The notes under the pieces are model-generated. The model was not told where the DNA came from, did not search any database, and saw only the letters and a program-made list of their open reading frames with translations. A stretch of DNA of 7,255 nucleotides, taken from positions 1 to 7,255 of the forward strand of contig CAJOQW010000170.1 in assembly GCA_905236955.1 (NCBI GenBank), read 5' to 3'. How positions within the stretch are numbered: position 1 is the first letter of the stretch; the number at the start of each line of letters is the position of its first letter. Below, one piece after another: positions 1-5,544 of the stretch. The translations under genes were made by a program, and so were the position numbers. This DNA is from an uncultured Bacteroidales bacterium (lineage in GTDB: Bacteria > Bacteroidota > Bacteroidia > Bacteroidales > UBA932).

Positions 1-2402
1 ACCGTCTTCTCGACCGGTTCGCCGTCGAATTTGCTGTTGACAATGCCGGTGATAAGTTTCGAATAGCCCAGTCCTTCCGCCGTAACTTCGTTCTCGTAGC
101 CGTTGCGGCCGGCCCAGATGGTCATTACTGTGCTCAGGTTCGCCGAGCCTTCTCCTCCTATGTCCCAGCCTTTGTAGTCCATGCGGAATGCCGACCGTAC
201 CGGACCTTCATAGATTTTCGTGAAGCGGGTGAGTGCGACGTTGTCGAGGGTGTCTTTCGTTTCGAGTCCGAGCCTTATGAGCTCGCCGTCCCTTTCAAGG
301 CCGAGGCCGCCCGGGCCGAACGAGCCGGATACGGCCAGATTGTCGTAGCCCCAGTCGTGCATCACCTGGTAATTGTATTTGGGCTTTCCGTTTTCGAGGC
401 CCACGCTGTCCAGCACCATGGCCGGGACTTTCTTACCGAAGATGTCGCGGCTGTTGCGTCCGTCTATGTAGAGGCGCATGCCTATGCGGTCGTTCTCCCA
501 GCCCGGGCCGTCGAACTGCCACGGATAAGGCTTTATCGGCTCTGTGGCCACCTTGTTGTCGTGGGAGTCGGTGTCAAGGTCCTGAAGGACCCCGTCCGCA
601 TCGAGCTTGCCAAGGCGGATGTTGGTGCGGGCGGGATAGACGGGCCTCCTGCGTGGCGAGGTCCAGGTAATCTCGAACAGGATGCTTTCGTGCGGACGGA
701 GGGAGCATTCGAAGGCGAGTTCGTCCCAGAGGCCGTCCCCGTCCAGGTCGTCCGCCTGGTTGGCGACTGGCATCCAGCGCTTGACGGTGGGAATGGCGCG
801 GGTGTCCCCGGCGCAGAGTTGTGCCCGGGTAAGTACTATCTGCTCGTCGGGGCGGAATTCGCCGGTGGGATTGGTCACCGTAACCATGAGGCCGAACGGG
901 ATGTCGATGATGTCCGGTTTTCCTCCGGAAACGGTCTTCACGTTCTGGAAGCGGACGTTCTTCGAAGGCTCGATTATGCTCAGGCTGCCGTCGGGGAGGA
1001 CGATGTCCTTGAACAGCACGTTCTCGGTGCGGTACTCTTCCTCGGGGAAGCTGTGGAGCACTATGGCTGGTTTTTCAGGGTCGGCCTTGGAAAGGTCTAT
1101 CCTCTCGAATGTGAAGTCGCTGTATTTCGGGGGAGTGGGGGCGGGGGTGCCGTCGTTGTTGTAGGAGAGCCGTGTGAAGACGGTGATCTGCTGAAGGGCG
1201 CAGTCGCGCACCGTCACGCCCTTGATATATGCCCCGCGGTCGCGGGTGGATTTGATCTGCATGCCGTTGATGAGGGCGCCGGCCTTGCATTCGCGCACCA
1301 GCACGTTCTCCACGCCGCCGGAAGTCTCGCTGCCGATGCTGATGCCGTGTCCCTGCACGAAGTCGCAGTCGGAGACATACACGCCCCTGGTGGGGATGTT
1401 GACTTCGTTACCTTCGGGATTCTTGCCCGACTTGATGGCTATGCAGTCGTCCCCGTTCTCGAAACGGCATCCCACGATGTAGAAGTCCTCGCAAGAATCC
1501 GGATCGATGCCGTCCCCGTTGGGCACTCCCATGCTCTTGATATCCAGGTCGTAGCAGGTTATGTCTTCGCAGTAAACCATATGGATGGTCCAGCAGGGGG
1601 GATTCTCTATGGAAAGGCCGCTCATGGCTATGTTGCGGCAGTTGAGGAATTGCACCAGCCTGCCGCGTGAGCGGCCCTGGCCGTCGTCCCCGGCGGCCCT
1701 GCGCATCGCCATGCCCAATTCGCTGCCGCCGCCGCGTATGGTGCCTTCGCCCCTGAGGGCGACGTTTTCCGTCATCTGCGATTTGGTGCGGTCCATGACG
1801 CCGCAGTTTATCAGGCTGGAATAGGTTTCCAGTTCCCAGCCTTCGAAGCGGTTTCGGATTTTGGGATAATCCTCGGGGTTGCCGGAACCCTGCAGCACTG
1901 CGCCCTTCTCCAGTTCCAGGGTCATGTCGCCGTGAAGGAAGAGCGCTCCGGTAAGGAAGACGCCGGCAGGAACCTTGACGACGCCACCCTTGGGGCATGC
2001 GTCTATGGCTGCCTGCAATGCCTTGGTGTCCATTGCCGTACCATCTCCGACGGCGCCGTATGAGAGCACGTCCACCACTTCCTCCTCAGGAGGGGTGGTG
2101 AAACTGACCATAGGGCTGGTCGCTCCCTTGTAAGACACCTGCACCTCGTAGGAAGTGCCGGGCCGGAGCCCGGAAAGGGCCATGTTGGTGACGGGAGAAG
2201 ACCCCGCCTTCTGTCCGTTGAGGAAGACTTCATAGGTGCTGCCGGCCTCGGTGCCGGCGGGATTGTCCCAGGACAGTACCGCCGAATGGGGCGTGGCGGT
2301 CATCGGGAGCAGGGTGAGGCCGGAGACGGCCGCCTTGCCGCAGCCGGAAAGCACGGCCAGGGCAAGGCTTGCCAATGCAAACGTTTGTAAAAAATATTTC
2401 AT
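1..2402 (-). CDS. Lipoprotein with FN3-like, GH28 (polygalacturonase-type) and DUF4861-like domains; C-terminus cut by window edge
   Basis: Reading leftward from ATG at 2402, the frame stays open to base 1 (800 full codons), so the C-terminus lies outside. Residues 1-21 form a lipoprotein signal ending in lipobox L-S-G-C21, so the mature protein is probably anchored in the envelope. Residues 24-105 look like an FN3 beta-sandwich (LSGLRPGTSYEVQV, then FTTPP). From about 109 the GH28 right-handed beta-helix begins (DVLSYGAVGDGT). Its motifs are N295-G-D297, G-D318-D319, G-H352-G, and Q382-I-K384 where R-I-K is usual; the Asp residues are the expected hydrolytic acids. From about 500 a second module resembles DUF4861: an EF-hand-like D552-L-D-G-D-G loop, then FDGPGWENDRIG and RNSRDIFGKK near 630-658. 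GH28 enzymes hydrolyse galacturonan or rhamnogalacturonan backbones; the exact substrate and the role of DUF4861 are not visible here. It is divergent from the GH29 gene. GH28 is secure, DUF4861 likely. Confidence 0.9.
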   Translation of the reverse strand, partial: MKYFLQTFALASLALAVLSGCGKAAVSGLTLLPMTATPHSAVLSWDNPAGTEAGSTYEVFLNGQKAGSSPVTNMALSGLRPGTSYEVQVSYKGATSPMVSFTTPPEEEVVDVLSYGAVGDGTAMDTKALQAAIDACPKGGVVKVPAGVFLTGALFLHGDMTLELEKGAVLQGSGNPEDYPKIRNRFEGWELETYSSLINCGVMDRTKSQMTENVALRGEGTIRGGGSELGMAMRRAAGDDGQGRSRGRLVQFLNCRNIAMSGLSIENPPCWTIHMVYCEDITCYDLDIKSMGVPNGDGIDPDSCEDFYIVGCRFENGDDCIAIKSGKNPEGNEVNIPTRGVYVSDCDFVQGHGISIGSETSGGVENVLVRECKAGALINGMQIKSTRDRGAYIKGVTVRDCALQQITVFTRLSYNNDGTPAPTPPKYSDFTFERIDLSKADPEKPAIVLHSFPEEEYRTENVLFKDIVLPDGSLSIIEPSKNVRFQNVKTVSGGKPDIIDIPFGLMVTVTNPTGEFRPDEQIVLTRAQLCAGDTRAIPTVKRWMPVANQADDLDGDGLWDELAFECSLRPHESILFEITWTSPRRRPVYPARTNIRLGKLDADGVLQDLDTDSHDNKVATEPIKPYPWQFDGPGWENDRIGMRLYIDGRNSRDIFGKKVPAMVLDSVGLENGKPKYNYQVMHDWGYDNLAVSGSFGPGGLGLERDGELIRLGLETKDTLDNVALTRFTKIYEGPVRSAFRMDYKGWDIGGEGSANLSTVMTIWAGRNGYENEVTAEGLGYSKLITGIVNSKFDGEPVEKT

Positions 2403-2438
2403 AGAATAGGTGTTTTAGTCTATTAATGTTTATATTTG

Positions 2439-2446
2439 CAAAAATA
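2439..2446 (-). promoter_or_regulatory. Candidate -7 box for the GH28-DUF4861 gene
   Basis: On the minus strand this reads TATTTTTG, a full match to the Bacteroidota housekeeping -7 consensus TAnnTTTG. Initiation a few bases downstream would leave an AT-rich leader of roughly 30 nt before the ATG at 2402. No well-spaced -33 TTTG is present (the nearest TTTA is about 25 bp away), so the call rests on the -7 box and its position alone. Confidence 0.4.
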
Positions 2447-2494
2447 CTACATTTTATTTTAAGAAGCTATTTAAACAGTTTCTTTTAAATGAAT

Positions 2495-2502
2495 TACATT
2501 TG
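2495..2502 (+). promoter_or_regulatory. Candidate -7 box for the GH29 gene
   Basis: TACATTTG matches the Bacteroidota -7 consensus TAnnTTTG. A weak -33-like TTTA lies at 2470-2473, 21 bp upstream. Initiation near 2508 would give a leader of about 20 nt before the ATG at 2528. A second plus-strand match, TATATTTG at 2431-2438, lies further upstream and could serve as an alternative start with a leader of about 85 nt. Confidence 0.4.
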
Positions 2503-2527
2503 CAGTTAAACCATCCGCTTCCAGACT

Positions 2528-4183
2528 ATGTCGCTCCGTCGCATCCTGACAACTACCTTTATCACCGGCCTCTGCGTGCTGGCTTCGGCGCAGAACCGCA
2601 CAGCCGAGATGCATCCTGCCTTCAAGGTCATCACCGACACTTCCCGCGAACCCATCGCCCCCGGCGTCTGGGAGCCAACCGTCGAGAGTCTTTCGGCGTG
2701 GGAGTGCCCGGAGTGGTTCCGCGACGCCAAATTCGGCATCTGGGCCCACTGGGGGCCCCAGTGCGAGCCTGAAGACGGCGACTGGTACGCCCGCAACATG
2801 TACATCGAGGGTCACCGCCAGTATCAGTATAACATCGATGCCAAGGATCATCCTTCCCGCTTCGGCTTCAAGGACTGGATCCACGAATGGAAGGCGGAAA
2901 ACTGGGATCCCGATGCACTCGTCAAACTCTACAAGGAGGCAGGCGCCCGCTATTTCTTCACCCTGGCCAACCACCACGACAACTTCGACCTCTTCGACAG
3001 TAAGTACCAGAGCTGGAACTCCGTTGCCGTGGGCCCGAAGAAGGACATTGTCGGTGGCTGGGCCGCTGCCTGCCGCAAATACGGTATGCGACTGGGTGTG
3101 AGCGTCCACGCGGCGCATTCCTGGTGTTGGTATGAAGTGGCCCGCGGCGCCGACACCAAGGGCCCGCTCGCCGGTGTACCCTACGATGGCGTACTCACCA
3201 AGGAAGACGGCCAGGGCACCTGGTGGGAAGGGCTTGATCCGCAGGAACTTTACGAGCAGCGGCATCCACTGAGCAAGAACAACCGCTCCTGGGACTGGGA
3301 GGAAGACCTTGTCACCCCGCCAGACCAAGCCTTCTGCGACAAGATTTACAACCGCACTATCCAGCTCATCAACGACTACGACCCCGATGTGGTCTATTTT
3401 GACGACACCTACCTGCCCTTGTGGCCCGTGTCCGATACGGGTCTCAAGATCCTCGCCCATGGCTACAATCGCAGCGCGGCGCGCAACGGCGGGCAGAGCC
3501 AGATCGTATTCACCGGCAAGGTGCTGGTCCCCTGGCAGAAGCAGACCCTGCTCTGGGATGTGGAACGCGGCGCTCCCGATGCCATCCAGGAACTGCCCTG
3601 GCAGACTTGCACCTGTATCGGCAGCTGGCACTATGACAAGCATGTCTATTACAACGATGGTTATAAGTCTGCCGCCCAGGTGGTCCGGATGCTGGTGGAC
3701 GTGGTTTCCAAGAACGGCAACCTCCTGCTGAACGTGCCCCTGCGCGGAGATGGCACCCCGGATCCTACCGAACTGGGCATCGTAGAACAGATCGGCCGCT
3801 GGATGCAGGTCAATGGCGAGAGCATCTACGGGACCCGTCCGTGGTTCATCTACGGCGAGGGACCCTCAGCCGAAGCCAGCAACCCCCTCCGGGCCCAAGG
3901 TTTCAACGAAGGTCGGCAGCAGTACTCAGCCGCCGATATCCGCTTCAACAGGAAGGGCGACAAGACCCTCTATGTGACCCTGCTGGGTGTGCCTGAGGAC
4001 GCCGTTGCCGTCAAGGCTCTCGGCAGCAAGACCGCGCAGAACAGCCGCAGGATCAAGGGCATTTCCCTGCTGGGCAGCGATGAGAAGATTTCCTGGACTC
4101 AGGACAAGGATGTACTGACCATCGGCAAGCCATCGGCCGTCCCCTGCACGGAAGCCGTCGTATTCAAAGTCGTTTTCAGATAG
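2528..4183 (+). CDS. Secreted GH29 family glycosidase (alpha-L-fucosidase type)
   Basis: 551 residues, a normal length for GH29. The ATG at 2528 is followed directly by a signal peptide (basic SLRR, hydrophobic stretch, likely cleavage after L-A-S-A21), which supports this start and places the enzyme outside the cytoplasm. The GH29 (beta/alpha)8 catalytic domain shows WFRDAKFGIWAHWG at 63-76, NHHDNFDLFDS at 148-158, and PDVVYFDD at 286-293, where D292 aligns with the retaining nucleophile (the WND position of characterised fucosidases). E346 in DVERG is a possible acid/base, but that assignment is uncertain. SKNGNLLLNVP at 394-404 closes the barrel, and about 450-551 looks like the usual C-terminal beta-sandwich. 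The family removes alpha-L-fucose, and some members remove the related sugar L-galactose; both occur in pectic side chains, which fits the neighbouring GH28 and rhamnose genes. HWGPQCEPE differs from the commoner HWGxYSVPA, suggesting a distinct subfamily. Confidence 0.9.
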   Translation: MSLRRILTTTFITGLCVLASAQNRTAEMHPAFKVITDTSREPIAPGVWEPTVESLSAWECPEWFRDAKFGIWAHWGPQCEPEDGDWYARNMYIEGHRQYQYNIDAKDHPSRFGFKDWIHEWKAENWDPDALVKLYKEAGARYFFTLANHHDNFDLFDSKYQSWNSVAVGPKKDIVGGWAAACRKYGMRLGVSVHAAHSWCWYEVARGADTKGPLAGVPYDGVLTKEDGQGTWWEGLDPQELYEQRHPLSKNNRSWDWEEDLVTPPDQAFCDKIYNRTIQLINDYDPDVVYFDDTYLPLWPVSDTGLKILAHGYNRSAARNGGQSQIVFTGKVLVPWQKQTLLWDVERGAPDAIQELPWQTCTCIGSWHYDKHVYYNDGYKSAAQVVRMLVDVVSKNGNLLLNVPLRGDGTPDPTELGIVEQIGRWMQVNGESIYGTRPWFIYGEGPSAEASNPLRAQGFNEGRQQYSAADIRFNRKGDKTLYVTLLGVPEDAVAVKALGSKTAQNSRRIKGISLLGSDEKISWTQDKDVLTIGKPSAVPCTEAVVFKVVFR

Positions 4184-4212
4184 TGAATGGGGTCTCCTCT
4201 GTCGGCTTATAA

Positions 4213-4512
4213 CAAAATTTACGGTTGAAATTCCCTGAAAAGGTACCCTACATGTCCGCGGAATGGAAGGATGCTTTCCGCTATGCGATAGCCCTTGCCG
4301 ACTCCCTCGGGATGGAGATTTCCGTAGCGAGCGCTATCAGGACCTCTACACTGAAAAGACGGTGGAGGAGCGGGCGCCGATGTGCGGATGAGCTTCCGAA
4401 GCCCCCATCGCAGGGCTTTCGTGATGCGTCCCGACACAGGGGCGATCGAGGGTGCCGAAGTCTCGGTAAGCGGGGGCCGTCCGGGCTCCTCGGTCCCGTC
4501 CGTCTCGTCAGA
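4213..4512 (+). pseudogene. Decayed fragment of a GH106 (alpha-L-rhamnosidase family) gene
   Basis: The 333 bp between the GH29 stop and the AraC stop hold no intact gene, but three plus-strand frames in succession carry GH106-like sequence. Frame one (4225-4335) gives KVPYMSAEWKDAFRYA and LADSLGMEISVAS, like the GH106 block before the GW..TGGPWV motif. That motif is missing, and the frame shifts (4335-4388) to DLYTEKTVEERAPMCG, ending at TGA 4389. Frame one resumes at 4387 with DELPKPPSQGFRD, like the GH106 LPxPPS segment. After about 4418 the next frame gives FVMRPDTGAIEGAEVSVSGG. An in-frame stop (4210-4212) lies just upstream and no ATG precedes the first block. The N-terminus and most of the large C-terminal part are gone. 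It sits about 30-40 bp behind GH29 on the same strand, so the two may once have formed an operon. The family match is from memory of conserved blocks, not from an alignment. Confidence 0.6.
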
Positions 4513-4516
4513 TAGG

Positions 4517-5401
4517 TCATTTGCCGCCGGTCATCTCCCGGTATTCGCTGGGAGTCTGGCCGGTGATGCGCTTGAAGGCGGTAAGGAAATAGTCGTAGTT
4601 GGGGAAGCCCATCGAATAGGCTATGTCCTTTACGGGGTTGGCGGTGTTGGTAAGTTCTTCCTTCACCCTGGAGAACCTCACGTCCAGGATATATTTCGCC
4701 GGAGAGAATCCGGTGTACTGCCTGAAGGATTTCCTGAAGGCGGAGTAGCTCATGTAGAGGCGCGAGGCTATCTCCTCGGGTTCAATATGCGTGTATTCCG
4801 CCGCTATTATGGCCTTTGCGCTCTCCATCTTCTCCAGTACCCCGGAACTTTGGAAGGTCCTGTTCCTGTCGGAATAGACCGCCTGGCTGAGGATGTGCAT
4901 GGCTATGGCGCCCAGCACCTGCTGGAAGGAGGAACGGCACTCTTCCGCCACGCGGACAGCGCTTTCATACAGGTTGACCAATTCGTCCCTGAGACCAGGA
5001 TTGAAGATGGGTCTGGCTTTGCTGAAAAAGCCCTCTTTCACGATGTGGTCGATGGTGCTTCCCTGGAAGCCTATCCAGTATTCTTTCCAGCCGGAATCCT
5101 TGTCAGGTCTGTAAGTATGCCACTCTCCCGGAAACAGGAGCATCATGCTTCCTTCCCTCACGTCCACGCCGTGCCCGAGGGCTGCGCTGGCGAAACGGCC
5201 CTTGCCCCGGGTTATGTAAACCAGCTGGTATTCGTTGAGGATCCTTCCCCTGTCGGTGGAGAAAACATAGCGTGAGGGGTGATCCTGGGGGGGGTAGGGC
5301 ATTCCCGGGGCTATGTCCTGGAATCCTACCGAGTTTACGGCGGTACCCCACATCAGGTCCTGTGGGCTTACGGCAAGATATTTGAGGTGTTTCGAATCCA
5401 T
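4517..5401 (-). CDS. AraC-family transcriptional regulator, probable L-rhamnose-responsive activator
   Basis: 294 residues, the usual length of two-domain AraC regulators. Residues about 28-170 form the cupin-like effector-binding domain (EYQLVYITRGKGRF at 57-70, VREGSMMLLFPGEWHTY at 81-97). The C-terminal DNA-binding domain has two helix-turn-helix units, about 209-231 (EEIASRLYMSYSAFRKSFRQ) and 256-288 (PVKDIAYSMGFPNYDYFLTA, then FKRITGQTPSEYR), with the classic AraC signature GF..YF...FK...G.TPS.YR. No signal peptide or kinase domain is present, so it should be a cytoplasmic ligand-sensing regulator. It is transcribed away from the rhamnulokinase gene across a 143-bp gap with a 21-bp-phased direct repeat, as expected of an AraC-type target. 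The same arrangement with an AraC-type RhaR is known in the B. thetaiotaomicron rha locus. Family is certain; rhamnose as ligand is inferred from context. An upstream ATG at 5406 is out of frame, supporting 5401 as the start. Confidence 0.92.
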   Translation of the reverse strand: MDSKHLKYLAVSPQDLMWGTAVNSVGFQDIAPGMPYPPQDHPSRYVFSTDRGRILNEYQLVYITRGKGRFASAALGHGVDVREGSMMLLFPGEWHTYRPDKDSGWKEYWIGFQGSTIDHIVKEGFFSKARPIFNPGLRDELVNLYESAVRVAEECRSSFQQVLGAIAMHILSQAVYSDRNRTFQSSGVLEKMESAKAIIAAEYTHIEPEEIASRLYMSYSAFRKSFRQYTGFSPAKYILDVRFSRVKEELTNTANPVKDIAYSMGFPNYDYFLTAFKRITGQTPSEYREMTGGK

Positions 5402-5450
5402 TGCATCAGGCAGGTCGGGCCTGCAAGATAGTTAAAATTTTGGCAATACG

Positions 5451-5483
5451 GTATTAATATCAAAAAACAAAGTTCCAATATCA
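5451..5483 (+). promoter_or_regulatory. Candidate AraC-type operator: 21-bp-phased direct repeat
   Basis: The pattern GTnnnAATATCA occurs at 5451-5462 and again at 5472-5483, exactly 21 bp (two helical turns) apart in the same orientation, with the AATATCA core identical. AraC-family dimers typically bind direct half-sites with this spacing. The downstream copy ends about 8 bp before the -33 TTG of the kinase promoter, a position suited to activation by contact with RNA polymerase. A short inverted repeat (AATAC-G-GTATT, 5445-5455) overlaps the distal half-site. Assigning it to the adjacent regulator is inference. Confidence 0.5.
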
Positions 5484-5491
5484 TGTACTGC

Positions 5492-5522
5492 TTGAAAGAC
5501 CCGCGATTTCTGACTATATTTG
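5492..5522 (+). promoter_or_regulatory. Promoter for the rhamnulokinase-isomerase operon (-33/-7)
   Basis: TTG at 5492-5494 and TATATTTG at 5515-5522 are separated by 20 bp. The latter is a full match to the Bacteroidota -7 consensus TAnnTTTG, and the spacing fits the known -33/-7 arrangement. Transcription would start around 5528-5530, giving a short leader of about 15 nt that includes the palindrome TTAATTAA (5529-5536). No Shine-Dalgarno sequence is evident before the ATG at 5545, which is normal for this phylum. Confidence 0.65.
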
Positions 5523-5544
5523 GCCCAGTTAATTAACATCTGAA

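Noticed and set aside
357..1670. 437-codon plus-strand open frame opposite the GH28 gene
   Set aside because: It is antisense to a continuous minus-strand protein with clear GH28 motifs. Its translation is low-complexity (rich in V, A, G, H, D) with no recognisable domain, as expected for a shadow frame in GC-rich DNA.
2471..3643. 390-codon minus-strand open frame opposite the GH29 gene
   Set aside because: It is antisense to the conserved GH29 catalytic core and has no motif of its own; it is a codon-bias shadow.
4225..4515. 96-codon frame with a TTG start, as an independent small gene
   Set aside because: Only codons 2-37 and a later short block resemble a protein family, and both look like internal pieces of GH106. 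The rest is Arg/Gly-rich out-of-frame sequence, so a pseudogene explains it better.
4431..4516. GC-rich stretch as a terminator between the convergent genes
   Set aside because: The best stem I can form (CGGG/CCCG around CTCCTCGGT) is only 4-5 bp and has no following T-run on either strand.
4382..5275. 297-codon plus-strand open frame starting in the gap and running through the AraC gene
   Set aside because: Most of it is antisense to a clear AraC regulator. Only its first 40 or so codons have meaning, as the third frame of the decayed GH106 fragment.
5468..5475. Minus-strand GAACTTTG as a -7 box for the AraC-type gene
   Set aside because: It misses the first T of TAnnTTTG and has only a weak TTTC about 18 bp upstream. 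Its overlap with the proposed operator would fit autoregulation, but the match is too poor to annotate.
5402..5544. Riboswitch or small RNA in the divergent gap
   Set aside because: The gap is fully accounted for by an operator-like repeat, a promoter and a leader of about 15 nt before the kinase. That leaves no room for a structured leader on the plus strand, and I saw no conserved fold.
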